Positions 53,701 through 61,898 of a DNA stretch of 64,000 nt are shown here, one piece after another (the first letter of the stretch is position 1; each line of letters begins with the position of its first letter). The DNA is taken from NCBI RefSeq assembly GCF_036347135.1, contig NZ_CP108938.1, forward strand, positions 10,354,001-10,418,000, written 5' to 3'. The notes beneath the pieces were generated by a model, which searched no databases, was not told the DNA's origin, and was given only the letters and a program-made list of their open reading frames with translations. The stretch comes from Streptomyces sp. NBC_00775 (GTDB taxonomy: Bacteria > Actinomycetota > Actinomycetes > Streptomycetales > Streptomycetaceae). Made by a program: the position numbers and the translations under genes.

Positions 53701-54425
53701 GCGGCCGGATAGGAGGCGCTGCAGCGGGCTGCCAGCGCCACGGCCTGCTCGCCGGACTTCTCGCCCAGGACGCGCTCGTCGAAGACGAACAGGCCCCGGT
53801 GGTCCTCGTCCTGGACCTGGGTGCCGTAGGAGTCGGTGAACCGTCCCGTCTCTCCAGTGAGCAGCGTGGTGGTGATGAAGACCTGCGTACCGTTGGTGAC
53901 GTCGTCGTCGACGGTGCCGGGCGACGGCAGCCCGGACTGTGAGGCCAGCCCCAACCCCTTGATTCCGTTGAGCAGTTCACGGAACAGGACGCCGTCGCCC
54001 TGGAGGAGCGAGGGCGGTTGTTTCTGCGCGGGGTCGCGCAGCAGCGTCTCGAAGGCACCGGACTTCAGCCAGAAGTCGCGCAGTGGCCCGAGGTCCCACG
54101 ACCTGGCCCTGGCCAGGCCCAGCAGCGCGGCGTTGATGCCGCCCGCGCTGGTGCCGGACAGCACGTCGATGGAGACGGTGGTGTCCAGCAGTTCCAGCAG
54201 ACGCAGATACAGGGCCTTGGCCCGCTCGTCGCCGCCGGCGGTGTCGTCCGGCTCGGGCAGGGGATCGTCCTCCTGGAGGGCGTTGCGCCACCAGGCCGCC
54301 TGCTGGAGCAGGTTCAGCTCGCGGGCCACGCCGCCCATCCAGATCGCCAGGCTCACGCCGCCGGTCATCGCCGTGGCGATCCGCAGCTCCTGGGTAGTGG
54401 GTCCGAGCTTTGTCGTATTGCCCAT
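50784..54425 (-). CDS. Patatin-like phospholipase with DUF3376 and C-terminal membrane domain
   Basis: 1213 residues from ATG 54425 (a TTG two codons upstream is possible). Patatin domain: oxyanion region ATAMTGGVSLAIWMGGVARE (residues about 18-37), nucleophile elbow VLSGTSAGGINAALLGLARA (GTSAG) near 90, and catalytic DGG in SHWAADGGLLANRPIRPLLR near 275. A long helical DUF3376-type region follows to about 900. Then come near-repeats of QRELI(K/E)xEQRAAEQ at about 925-955, and hydrophobic segments TLILTGAAALTVGVLSMIQ, TLLALIGSYLLVLGTWAH, ALTVVVAVFFTGCP and IVALAGIVLLTLLFSGVF. It is a membrane-anchored serine lipase or acyl hydrolase; substrate unknown. Confidence 0.92.
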   Translation of the reverse strand: MGNTTKLGPTTQELRIATAMTGGVSLAIWMGGVARELNLLQQAAWWRNALQEDDPLPEPDDTAGGDERAKALYLRLLELLDTTVSIDVLSGTSAGGINAALLGLARARSWDLGPLRDFWLKSGAFETLLRDPAQKQPPSLLQGDGVLFRELLNGIKGLGLASQSGLPSPGTVDDDVTNGTQVFITTTLLTGETGRFTDSYGTQVQDEDHRGLFVFDERVLGEKSGEQAVALAARCSASYPAAFEPSFLPYDTPVDGTRDVPARPAMRKYTNITRSHWAADGGLLANRPIRPLLRAIFDRPAERQVRRVLLYVVPSAGAAPDPRTTPPQESFKEPWTLGEALMKDLGAALSQSISAELSELRDHNDRMDALRDTRRRMAEVGARGRMAARALAECRGRLGEDEVADAAVGRLLTPQMYEDFRIREGTWLARPVIAALMRALTTRPAKALAQSWLAAMAPGGGAEEVCRDAAVNAVTAQWTFPEPDDRGDVLYGRLADFGVAPFDGAKATVLAMLREAFVCCPEQRTELAQVVRRVHRAFVPDKRPDGEELVERAMNEGQARGSALGGVAGDAARAYWDQRGRPAPPPQDGDGEDLSLKGAWRRLAAAVIRLRELVPQQSAKQAAVAPPVATTAQGRRQRAAAELGTYFGFLPDERDGVALALFELHVATRSVLSVGTEVEQPVELVQVSADTRCALAPRRPTAAKKLTGLQLHHFGAFYKSSWRANDWTWGRLDGAGWLVHLLLDPRRVLTVVPDAEGGKSRAEAFYEQLRILFADGEDPDQPIDEAPDGTVTRLTKEAICGELRFLDHPDERVPSSLPLTSLWIAQSWQRCVAEVELPVIAREMLSTPATRTHPWATQVLDVAGSPERARAAAQTAVAAVMSGDWTARQRELIKQEQRAAEQRELIEREQRAAEQRKPSNEQQQAAGQRNPGESPQRTAPPQKPGASERQTYDPVTRADPAALAALLASCPVPDETFAGELGQPLLTRTVSKAVAVATAGVCEVRRMPAPLKPFLASTRTITLAGYRASALTRGRSRTLILTGAAALTVGVLSMIQRVTWLGLTGTLLALIGSYLLVLGTWAHWRKALVAAGALTVVVAVFFTGCPVGRRVLFGTGGHDTGVVGRDVVPWLRTPWWHPIVALAGIVLLTLLFSGVFTAAGRGIRRRVDRLTGAPTTAGPTSQSGSDSGAEVATGQTKEPTGHTEPHSGRGIPR

Positions 54426-54805
54426 GTTCAAGGGTTCTCCCGGGCGGCGCGCCGCGGAAGGACCCGGAAGCGTTTATCACCCGATCGTGGCCCTCCGCTT
54501 CCTGCGTGTGACGCGCCGATACTCTGGCGTGGGCGGTTCACCGGTGGTTGGCGTTGTACGCGGCGCAGCCCTCCCCGGATCGTCCCGATGGCGCGATCAT
54601 CGCGACCACCGCCCGGCACTGGTGGGCCGGCGAACCGCCCAAGCCGAGCCTGCATCCTGGCCAATCGGAGCAGCCCTACAGCGTTGGGGCCGACACCTAC
54701 GGGCTGTTCTTGGCAACGAGGTCTGCCTGCTGGTGTGCCCGGCCCACTGCGATCCGGCGGCGTTCTGGCCAGTGAACCAGAACTGAGTCCTCGGCATCAC
54801 CGGCC
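54426..54805. other. Intergenic region before the IS5 pseudogene
   Basis: About 380 bases with the promoter of the patatin gene on the minus strand. Plus-strand frames up to 54786 look faintly protein-like (AVLGNEVCLLVCPAHCDPAA) but match no family and lack a start. Confidence 0.35.
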
Positions 54806-55400
54806 TGCGGGGCTGTCGCCGGATGTGATCGCTGAACTCATCGCTGAGGTCGGGTCGTTGTGGCACGACCGGCATCAGGATCGGCTCGTGCCTCGGCCGC
54901 GAAGGCGGGGCTGTGGGGGCAGGGGCGAAGCACAAGTTCGTCTTCGTCGACCGGCTGCTGGCCACGCTGGTGAGTCTGCGTCATGGCACCACTCATGACG
55001 TGCTGGCGTGCTGGTTCGGCGTGGACCGCTCCACCATCACGCGTGCCATCGGTGGGGTCCGGCCGCTGCTTGCGCAACGAGGCTGCGCCGTCGAGCCGGC
55101 ATGCGGCTGAGCAGTCTCGCCGAGGTCATCTAGCACCTGGGCGCCGACGGTCAGACCGGGATCACCGACGGCAGGGAGTTCCGTGTGCGACGCCCGGCCG
55201 CGGGCCGCAGGGACCGGGACAGGTTCGTCTCCGGCAAGACCAAGCAGAACGCCGTGAAGTCCATGGTCTTCACCGACGCCGAGGGACGAGTGTCGTTCTG
55301 CAGCCCGGTCCGGCGGGGCAGTTGCGCCGAGTCACCCACGCTCGACAGCTAGGGCTGGTCAAGCTCTTGGCCGTCGTAGCCACACCGCCCCGGCGCGGAC
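54806..55400 (+). pseudogene. IS5-family transposase, multiply disrupted
   Basis: Pieces in several frames can be joined: GLSPDVIAELIAEVGSLWHD; AKHKFVFVDRLLATLVSLRH, GTTHDVLACWFGVDRSTITR and AIGGVRPLLAQRGCAVEP; then TGITDGREFRVRRPAAGRRD, SGKTKQNAVKSMVFTDAEGR and THARQLGLVKLLA. They correspond in order to an IS5-type HTH_Tnp_4/DDE_Tnp_4 transposase. At least two frameshifts and internal stops (for instance TAG near 55132) and an internal deletion near 55370 make it non-functional. Confidence 0.85.
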
Positions 55401-55508
55401 CGGTTCCTCTTGTGCGTGCTGCCGGACGGCGAGTCGGCGTACGTCTTCGGCAGCAACGGGGGAGCCATCACGCCGCCGCCCGGTCTACATCCTGAATGGA
55501 GGCCGTAA
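55395..55508 (+). pseudogene. C-terminal scrap, possibly F420-nitroreductase-like
   Basis: Reads ADRFLLCVLPDGESAYVFGS then NGGAITPPPGLHPEWRP and stops. The FGSNGGA...PP pattern recalls deazaflavin-dependent nitroreductases (DUF385), but only 37 residues remain. Low certainty. Confidence 0.25.
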
Positions 55509-55528
55509 CCCTCCTGCGTCGACCGCTA

Positions 55529-55591
55529 TTCAACCAGTCGGTTGACAACTTCGCGGGTTCGAGCGTAGCGTTATTCAACCGATCAGTTGAA
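55529..55591. promoter_or_regulatory. Two operator-like inverted repeats before the arsR-type gene
   Basis: TTCAACCAGTCGGTTGAC (55529-55546) and TTCAACCGATCAGTTGAA (55574-55591) share TTCAAC-N6-GTTGA and are 45 bp apart. The second has perfect arms and ends 15 bp before the ATG. They fit sites for the ArsR-type dimer encoded next. Confidence 0.75.
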
Positions 55592-55606
55592 TATGTGAGG
55601 TGCGAG

Positions 55607-55969
55607 ATGGCCGACGACAGGCTGTCCCGAGTGTTCTCCGCTCTGGCCGACCCGACTCGGCGCGACATCGTGGCCAGGCTGGCCGTCGGGGATGCCACGG
55701 TCAATGAGCTGGCCGCGCCGTACGACGTGACCGTGCAGGCCGTGTCCAAGCACATCAGGGTTCTGGAAGACGCCGGTCTGATCAGTCGGAGCAGGGACGC
55801 CCAGCGGCGGCCCTGCCACCTTGAGGGCGAGGTCTTCGACCTGATGACGCAATGGATCGAACGTTACCGGCGCGAAGCGGAGGACCGTTTCCGCCGGCTC
55901 GATGCCGTCCTCGAGCAGCTGAAGGAACAACCGGGGACGGGCACCCCGACGAAGGAGGCGGCATCATGA
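55607..55969 (+). CDS. ArsR-type (metalloregulator fold) transcriptional regulator
   Basis: 120 residues from ATG 55607. Winged HTH: FSALADPTRRDIVARLAVGD then ATVNELAAPYDVTVQAVSKH and IRVLEDAGLISRSRDAQRRP, the ArsR/SmtB fold of the group paired with AHSA1 proteins. No Cys-x-Cys metal site is present, so it is a non-metal member. First gene of a three-gene operon; each next gene starts within the stop of the one before (ATGA). It likely represses the operon via the inverted repeats upstream. Confidence 0.92.
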   Translation: MADDRLSRVFSALADPTRRDIVARLAVGDATVNELAAPYDVTVQAVSKHIRVLEDAGLISRSRDAQRRPCHLEGEVFDLMTQWIERYRREAEDRFRRLDAVLEQLKEQPGTGTPTKEAAS

Positions 55970-56508
55970 GCGGCGCGGAGACCAATCGCCGGCACGAGAC
56001 GCACATCGTGGCCGACCCGGTTCAGCCCACGATCCTCATCACCCGGGAGTTCGATGCTTCGCCTGAGCTCGTGTTCCGGGCGTACACCGATCCTGACCTG
56101 GTCGTCCAGTGGCTCGGCCCGCGTCGGCTCACCATGCGGATCGACGAGTACGACACGCGCACCGGCGGGTCGTACCGCTATGTGCATCGCGAGGACGACG
56201 GCACGGAGTACGGATTCCGCGGCGTGTTCCACGAGGTACGTCTCAACGAGCGCCTCGTGCAGACCTTCGCCTACGACGGCTTCCCGGACGGCGTCAGCCT
56301 GGAGACAACCACCTTCGAGGACCTCGGCGGTCGCACCCGGGTCACCGCCAAATCCCTCATGGACTCCGTCGAGGCCCGCGACTCGATGATCAAGAGCGGC
56401 ATGCAACGCGGCGTCCGCGAAGGCTACGAGCGGCTTGACGAGCTGCTCAGGGGCCGTCAGAGCGGCAACGCCGACCAACGTACCGAGAGGGAAGGCTTGA
56501 GACCATGA
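55966..56508 (+). CDS. SRPBCC / AHSA1-type (activator of Hsp90 ATPase-like) protein
   Basis: 180 residues from ATG 55966, overlapping the arsR-type stop by four bases. The START-like fold shows ILITREFDASPELVFRAYTD, PDLVVQWLGPRRLTMRIDEY, TGGSYRYVHREDDGTEYGFR, GVFHEVRLNERLVQTFAYDG and TRVTAKSLMDSVEARDSMIK. This is the bacterial AHSA1 (COG3832) group that commonly travels with an ArsR-type repressor. The fold binds hydrophobic ligands; the exact role is unknown. Confidence 0.93.
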   Translation: MSGAETNRRHETHIVADPVQPTILITREFDASPELVFRAYTDPDLVVQWLGPRRLTMRIDEYDTRTGGSYRYVHREDDGTEYGFRGVFHEVRLNERLVQTFAYDGFPDGVSLETTTFEDLGGRTRVTAKSLMDSVEARDSMIKSGMQRGVREGYERLDELLRGRQSGNADQRTEREGLRP

Positions 56509-57059
56509 CGAGGGCAGCCGATGAACACCGCGCCGTCGCAGGGGTATTCACGGACCGCGTGCGCCAAGTGCGTCCCGGGGCATGGGACAACCCAGCGCCG
56601 TGCGAGGGGTGGGTCGCCCGGGACGTGGTGCGCCACCTTGTCGAGTGGTTCCCGGACTTCCTGAAGGCCGGCGCCGGAGTCGAACTGCCGAAAGGGCCGT
56701 CGGTGGACGACGACCCGGTGGCGGCCTGGACGGTGCACAGCGACGGGGTGCAGGCCCTCCTCGACGATCCGGCCACGGCGCAGAGGATGCTGTCGAACCC
56801 GCACGTCGGAGAGGTCGCGCTGGACCAGGCGGTCGACCGGTTCTACACCGCCGACGTCTTCATGCACACCTGGGACCTGGCGCGGGCCACCGGCCAGGAG
56901 GAGCGCCTCGACCCCGGCAGGTGCGCCCAGTTGCTCGACGGGATGCTGCCGCTGGACGACGTGCTCCGCAACAGCGGGCAGTACGGACCACGGGTCGAGG
57001 TACCCGAAAACGCCGACGTACAGACTCGCTTGCTTGCCTTCATCGGCCGCAAGCCTTGA
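56505..57059 (+). CDS. TIGR03086 / maleylpyruvate-isomerase-like (DinB fold) protein
   Basis: 184 residues from ATG 56505, overlapping the AHSA1 stop by four bases. Matches TIGR03086: HRAVAGVFTDRVRQVRPGAW, PCEGWVARDVVRHLVEWFPD (with the first metal His), and VDRFYTADVFMHTWDLARAT (with the last His), the three-His site of the DinB-like helical bundle. Family members are putative metal- and mycothiol-dependent enzymes. Tight coupling with the AHSA1 gene suggests a common detoxification role, which is inferred. Confidence 0.92.
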   Translation: MTRAADEHRAVAGVFTDRVRQVRPGAWDNPAPCEGWVARDVVRHLVEWFPDFLKAGAGVELPKGPSVDDDPVAAWTVHSDGVQALLDDPATAQRMLSNPHVGEVALDQAVDRFYTADVFMHTWDLARATGQEERLDPGRCAQLLDGMLPLDDVLRNSGQYGPRVEVPENADVQTRLLAFIGRKP

Positions 57060-57608
57060 GCGTGTCCTGCCTTCCAGCACGGGTCCGCGCCGGTCATTCG
57101 TAGGATCGGAAGGGCCCAGCGGCTCCGGGCCTGACGGTGACCTTGCCGCCGGGCGATGGCTCTGCGATCCACCGGGCTGAAGTGGCCGCTGGGGTCGCTG
57201 GGGACGCTCAACCCCACCGGGTCACCGAGAGCGTCGCGTATACGGCGAACAGGGGCGCCGGGAGGCTCGGGTCAGGTCGCTCGGGGCGCCGGACACCTGG
57301 GGGAGACGTGGCCGGCGCCGCTATGGGGGGCGCGGCTGAGAGGACGCGTTGCACCACCGTGTCGCAGCCGTGCTGAGCCTTCCATGCCGAAGGCCCAGCA
57401 CCGTGGAGGGGACCACAGGCCATGACTCCCGGTCTGTCCGTCTACCTCTGGCGGCGTCACGCCCTTCCCACGCCCAGCCCCGCGAGCGCGGCCCGCTGAG
57501 GTTTTCGCCTCACGGACTCTGCCCGGGCCCCTTCGCTGCGTGACCCTTGTCGGAGACGAGTGTCTCGGGCGCGGCCGTGAGGCTGTCGTCGCGGTGGCGG
57601 CTGCTGTG
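57060..57608. other. Intergenic region, nothing recognised
   Basis: About 550 bases between convergent transcription units. Frames are open on both strands but rich in Arg, Gly and Pro with no family. No clear terminator is seen. Confidence 0.4.
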
Positions 57609-59252
57609 TCACGCCGAGGTTCCGTTCTTACCAACGGTGCTGGTGTGATGCGGCGTGATGGGCGCGGACCGGGGGCCGGGCAGAGAGGGTCCTTGAACGG
57701 TGTAGGCCGCTGGGTCGAAGCGGCTGAGGCTGCGGATGAGCCGACCGGTGGACCAGGGCCAGGAGAAGGTGTTCTGCCCGCTGGGGCTGAGGTAGTAGCT
57801 GGAGCAGTGGCCGGCGTCGTACACGGTCGTGCGCAGCGCCTCCTGCAACGCGGTGTTGTACGCGGCCTGGACCGCCGGTTTCACGTCCATGGAGGTGTAG
57901 CCGCCCCGGCGTCGGTGTGTCAGGGCTTCGCGCAGGTAGGTGAGCTGGGCTTCGAGGACGGTGATGGCGGAGGTGGAGCCGCTGAGGATGTTGGGGCCCA
58001 GGAGGAGGAAGAGGTTGGGGAAGCCGCTGACGGTGGTGCCGAGGTAGGCCTCGGGCCTCTCGGCCCAGGTCTCGTGCAGGGTCCGGCCGTCCGTGCCGTA
58101 CACATGTCGTGCCAGCGGCAGCTCGCCGATGTGGAAGCCGGTGGCCAGGATCACCACGTCGGCCTCGGCCTGGGTGCCGTCGGCACCGATGAGGCGGTTC
58201 CCGCGAGCGGCGGACACCGCGGTGGGGTGTAGGTGGACGTGGGGCCTGGCCAGCGCTGGATAGTAGGTGCTCGAGGTCAGCAGGCGCTTGCAGCCCAGGG
58301 TGTAGTGCGGCGTGAGCGCCTGTCGCAGGCGCCGGTCACGGACCGCGAGGCGCAAGTGGGCACGGGCAGCTGCCTGCAGGGGGCGCACGAGCCGTGGATG
58401 GCGGAAGGCGTAACCGAAGCCCTCCTGCATCCTGAACTGGGCGCCGCGCATGGCTCGTTGCGCGCCGGGCAGGTGATGCAGACACCAGCCGAGGGCCCGA
58501 GGGACCGGGAAGTCGGGTTTGGGCAGGATCCACTGGGCGGTGCGCTGGAATACGTGCACCGCTGCCGCCTGTTCCTGGATGGCCGGGACGACCTGCACGG
58601 CCGAAGCCCCGCTCCCCACCACGGCCACGCGCCGACCGGCCAGGTCCACGGTGTGGTCCCACTGCGCGGTGTGGACAACCGGACCGGGAAATTCGGCGAG
58701 CCCCAACACCTCAGGACGCCGTGGCCGGTGCCAGGGGCCCGTGGCCATGACCAGCACCTCGCTGCTGTAGTCGCCGTCGGTCGTCTCCAACCGCCAACGC
58801 CCCGCAGACCGATCCCAGCAGGCCCGCAGCACATGGACACCGCAGCGCAACGCTTCGCCTACGCCGTACTGATCCGCAGTCGTCCGGAGATAGTCGTGGA
58901 TCTCCCGCTGCCCTGCGAAGAGTCTGCTCCACCCGGGGTTGGGGCTGAAGGAATAGGAATAGAGAGAGGACGGCACATCGCACGCGCAGCCCGGATAGGT
59001 GTTCTCCCGCCAGGTACCCCCGAGCTGCGGAGCCTTCTCCAACACCAGGAGGTCACCGAATCCCTGCTGGCGCAGCCGGATCGCGGCACCGATGCCGGAG
59101 AAGCCCGCACCGACCACGATGACCTGGGCATCCTTGCCTTCCGACGCACCGCCTGACGGATCGTGCTGCAAACGCCCGCTCCTCCCCAAGACCGAGAGCT
59201 GTAGCTCCCCTGTCAGTAGCAACGGGAGAGGACGCGAGGAAGACACGGTCAT
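57609..59252 (-). CDS. Flavin-containing (Baeyer-Villiger-type) monooxygenase
   Basis: 547 residues from ATG 59252, preceded by AGAGG; homology begins about residue 42. FAD site VIVVGAGFSGIGAAIRLRQQ (GxGxxG), then LEKAPQLGGTWRENTYPGCA and CDVPSSLYSYSFSPNPGWSR, and the NADPH site VAVVGSGASAVQVVPAIQEQ. The fingerprint appears as FPGPVVHTAQWDH (FxGxxxHxxxW[P/D]). VILATGFHIGELPL is the ATG motif. Length fits class B monooxygenases that turn ketones into esters or lactones. The N-terminal 40 residues are unusual and may be cut. It is solitary. Confidence 0.9.
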   Translation of the reverse strand: MTVSSSRPLPLLLTGELQLSVLGRSGRLQHDPSGGASEGKDAQVIVVGAGFSGIGAAIRLRQQGFGDLLVLEKAPQLGGTWRENTYPGCACDVPSSLYSYSFSPNPGWSRLFAGQREIHDYLRTTADQYGVGEALRCGVHVLRACWDRSAGRWRLETTDGDYSSEVLVMATGPWHRPRRPEVLGLAEFPGPVVHTAQWDHTVDLAGRRVAVVGSGASAVQVVPAIQEQAAAVHVFQRTAQWILPKPDFPVPRALGWCLHHLPGAQRAMRGAQFRMQEGFGYAFRHPRLVRPLQAAARAHLRLAVRDRRLRQALTPHYTLGCKRLLTSSTYYPALARPHVHLHPTAVSAARGNRLIGADGTQAEADVVILATGFHIGELPLARHVYGTDGRTLHETWAERPEAYLGTTVSGFPNLFLLLGPNILSGSTSAITVLEAQLTYLREALTHRRRGGYTSMDVKPAVQAAYNTALQEALRTTVYDAGHCSSYYLSPSGQNTFSWPWSTGRLIRSLSRFDPAAYTVQGPSLPGPRSAPITPHHTSTVGKNGTSA

Positions 59253-59356
59253 CCAGCCTCTGCCGCTCGATCGACACCGCCCCCAGCGCAGACGCCCGCC
59301 GGGCTGCGCCAACTGCTGCGGCTATCGGTTGCGCCAACTGTTGGCAGACAGGGCAA

Positions 59357-60883
59357 TTACGGGTAGGGCACCAGCTCCGACATGACAGCAAGCGGCAGTG
59401 ACGGGTTGGTGGCTGCCGCTTCCGCTACCTGCCAGTCGGCGTCGGTGAGCAGCTCTACGATGACCGGCGGCGGGAGTGCCGGATGGCCGGCGGCTATGGG
59501 CCTCGCCTGTCTGTCCGCCAAGCAGGCGAGCAGCGCCGGGGCCGTCGCATTGCGATGCCGGGCGACTTCGCGGAACGCCTTGTGTACCGATGGTTCGTGC
59601 CGGGTCAGCTGTTCCAGCAGCGCCGGAGTCGCGTCCGGGTTGGCCGCCACCTTGGCAACGACCCGGGCCCCGTGCCGGTGGACCATGGCGCGCAGCTGTG
59701 CTTCGGAGAGGCCCGGGTGCGGAGCGATGGACTTGACCACCTTCGCGTCGGGGTCGGCGGCCAGCGCGTCGCGGATCTCGGTCGGCAGATCGCGTCGTTG
59801 GGCCAGGAGCATCCGCGCGGCCGGGTTTGGCGACTGGGCCAGCTCCTCAAGCTCGGCAGAAGAGGCGGCAGCGACACGCGGCAGCAGGGTGGCGCCGATT
59901 TTGGTAGCGCCGGCCAGGTGGATGAGCACATCCAGCGGCACGTGCGTGTTGTGTGCGAGCCTGCGCTGCACATCGTGGCCACGGTCACTGGCCAGCGCGC
60001 GCATCAGGGCATCGTCGATCGAGGGATTTTCGGCGAGGCTGGATCGGACGCCGGGAATGGGATCAACGGCGAGCTGTACGCACACCTCCGAGGGCAGGCC
60101 GGGCCTGGCGGCGAGCGCCCAGCGCAGCAGCATTGAAGGATGGTCCACGAAGCCGACGGCGGCCTCGGTGGGTGTCGCCGGGTTCCGCAGTGCAGCCTCC
60201 TGCATGTCGTGCACGGTGGACTCGTGGGACCCGTCGCAAGAGGCGCCCGGCAGCAGATCGCAGTCGGGCCGCGGGCACTGCGGATCGTGCACGAACGGCG
60301 TCGCTTCGCGGTCGCAGACCAGGCACCGCTGCGCGGGAGGCAGCCCCTCACCGGTGATCAGCGCCGCCAGTACGCCCGGGGGTGTCGCCTCGTTGGCCGC
60401 CACCGCGCGGCGGACCTCGGCGTGCGGATGCCCTGCAAGCCTGGCTGCCACGTCCGGCGTGGTCCACAACGCAAGTTCCACGACGACGCGTACGTCCGGG
60501 TCCGCGGCGAGCGTCTCCACCACGTCGGCCGGGAGGCCGGAGCAGGCAGCCAGCTTCTCCCGACACTCAATGCTCGGATCTGCCGCCAGGAGGCGCGCCC
60601 ACTCCGGGCTGCCGGCACGTTCGTAGAGCAAGGCGAGGGCGGCATGCGGCTGTGCTGCGGGATCGACGTCGGCGGCGATCAGCCGGCCCTCGTAGGCAAG
60701 CCGTACAGCGCTCTCCTCAACGCGTGAGCTCAACGCAACCGCCTGCGCATGGCTGAGGTCCGCGCGGTCGGCGAGGTCCGCGGCGACGTCGGCGTCCGCG
60801 ACCGCGATCAGCCGGTCGATCAGCTCGGGCGGCAGGGCGGTATTGGCGGCGAGCCCGCACAGGACATGGTTCACAGAGGGCAT
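59357..60883 (-). CDS. Leucine-rich repeat variant (LRV) protein
   Basis: 508 residues from ATG 60883 (MPSVNHVLCGLAANTALPPE). It is made of about 24-residue helical repeats with the pattern LAANPxxPxEVVxxLAxDPD: LPADVVETLAADPDVRVVVE, ARLAGHPHAEVRRAVAANEA, QLAVDPIPGVRSSLAENPSI, LAQRRDLPTEIRDALAADPD. In the middle a Cys cluster is inserted, RCLVCDREATPFVHDPQCPR then PDCDLLPGASC, a likely metal site. LRV proteins have no known catalytic role and are thought to bind proteins. No signal peptide. Start is tentative because the ribosome binding site is weak. Confidence 0.82.
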   Translation of the reverse strand: MPSVNHVLCGLAANTALPPELIDRLIAVADADVAADLADRADLSHAQAVALSSRVEESAVRLAYEGRLIAADVDPAAQPHAALALLYERAGSPEWARLLAADPSIECREKLAACSGLPADVVETLAADPDVRVVVELALWTTPDVAARLAGHPHAEVRRAVAANEATPPGVLAALITGEGLPPAQRCLVCDREATPFVHDPQCPRPDCDLLPGASCDGSHESTVHDMQEAALRNPATPTEAAVGFVDHPSMLLRWALAARPGLPSEVCVQLAVDPIPGVRSSLAENPSIDDALMRALASDRGHDVQRRLAHNTHVPLDVLIHLAGATKIGATLLPRVAAASSAELEELAQSPNPAARMLLAQRRDLPTEIRDALAADPDAKVVKSIAPHPGLSEAQLRAMVHRHGARVVAKVAANPDATPALLEQLTRHEPSVHKAFREVARHRNATAPALLACLADRQARPIAAGHPALPPPVIVELLTDADWQVAEAAATNPSLPLAVMSELVPYP

Positions 60884-61148
60884 CCTGCCTGGGCCGAGAC
60901 CGAATGGCTCTTGGATTTCGACGTCAACGAGTTGTTGGCGGCATCGGGCACGTCCTTGGCGCGGTACTCGGTGAAACCCGCCAACTGAAGCGCTCCTTGA
61001 GCTTTGGAACTCGTGTGCGGTGAGACTCAACGGCGCTTCGCAGACGTTGGACAGGCGCGGCAACGGACCCTTGCCGTTGAAAACACCGGTGGGGTAGCGC
61101 AGTCTTGGCGGAGCCGTTTCGATCGTGCAGGTAAGAAGGGGGCACCGG
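60884..61148. other. Divergent promoter region of the LRV and 61149 genes
   Basis: About 265 bases. Carries GAAGGGGG before the plus-strand gene. No coding frame or operator is recognised. Confidence 0.4.
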
Positions 61149-61547
61149 ATGCAGCAGCCAGAGGACGAGCTCCTGGCGGAAGCCCTCGGCCGCATCAACC
61201 GCGGCGGGAAGATCGCCTCCCGGTTCCTCAAGAATGACATCGGTGAGTTCGACCGCGAACTGCCGCTGGGATTCGATCTCGCTCTTGAACGCGTCCGCGC
61301 TGTGCTTGCCGAGCTGTCCCCTGGCGCGAACCCAGAACTGGTAGAGGCAGCAACGGACCGAGTGACGCTCCGCGTGCTCACCGGAGGCGGAGCCCTCAAC
61401 ATGAACCCGGTGGTGGTCACCGTCGATGCGACTCGCGGCGGCGAGCGAACCACCACCCTGCACGTACGGGCGATTGCCAAGGAGGGTCTGATCAAGCAGC
61501 GCGCAGGTCAGAAGGCAGTCGAGCGCATCTCGGCGCTGCTGAACTGA
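61149..61547 (+). CDS. Hypothetical protein
   Basis: 132 residues from ATG 61149 behind GAAGGGGG. Begins QQPEDELLAEALGRINRGGK then IASRFLKNDIGEFDRELPLG, FDLALERVRAVLAELSPGA, and a beta-rich second half with NMNPVVVTVDATRGGERTTT and LHVRAIAKEGLIKQRAGQKA ending VERISALLN. It has the look of a two-layer alpha/beta domain (similar in style to DUF1499-like or lipocalin-type small proteins), but no family is assigned. Clear composition and ribosome binding site make it credible. It faces away from the LRV gene. Confidence 0.75.
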   Translation: MQQPEDELLAEALGRINRGGKIASRFLKNDIGEFDRELPLGFDLALERVRAVLAELSPGANPELVEAATDRVTLRVLTGGGALNMNPVVVTVDATRGGERTTTLHVRAIAKEGLIKQRAGQKAVERISALLN

Positions 61548-61898
61548 GCCAGCCCGAGTCGATGAGCAGCACAGAGGACCTGGCCCGGGAGGCAGGGCTG
61601 TCCCCTGAGCCGATCGAACGCGGGTGATGCGGAAGAACCTCGACTTCCTGTGCTGGCGCCAGCAGTTCGGTGAGGAGGACGGACCGGAGTCCGCGGAGTG
61701 GAGCTGCCGTCAGCGGGCGGCCGGTGGCTCTTTCGTCCACTGAGTTCTTTCGGTGTGGTCACTGGTCGGGTGACGGGGCAGGGCGCGCAACGCACGAGGA
61801 TCCCGTGCCGTTGGGGGAGGCGCTCGACGTCGCAACCCATAGGCAAAGGAGCCGTGTTGGATCCCTGTCCTGCCGCACTCGGCCTGCCTCATGTGCTG
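61548..61898. other. Decayed region
   Basis: Contains a short frame at 61564 (MSSTEDLAREAGLSPEPIER then G and a stop) that could be the opening of an HTH protein, and other short scraps. Nothing complete is seen. Confidence 0.35.

Noticed and set aside
52287..53942. Plus-strand frame of about 550 codons
   Set aside because: Antisense to the patatin gene with an intact catalytic dyad.
57272..57634. Minus-strand frame of 120 codons upstream of nothing
   Set aside because: Arg/Thr/Ala-rich, no ribosome binding site and no family; likely noise in intergenic DNA.
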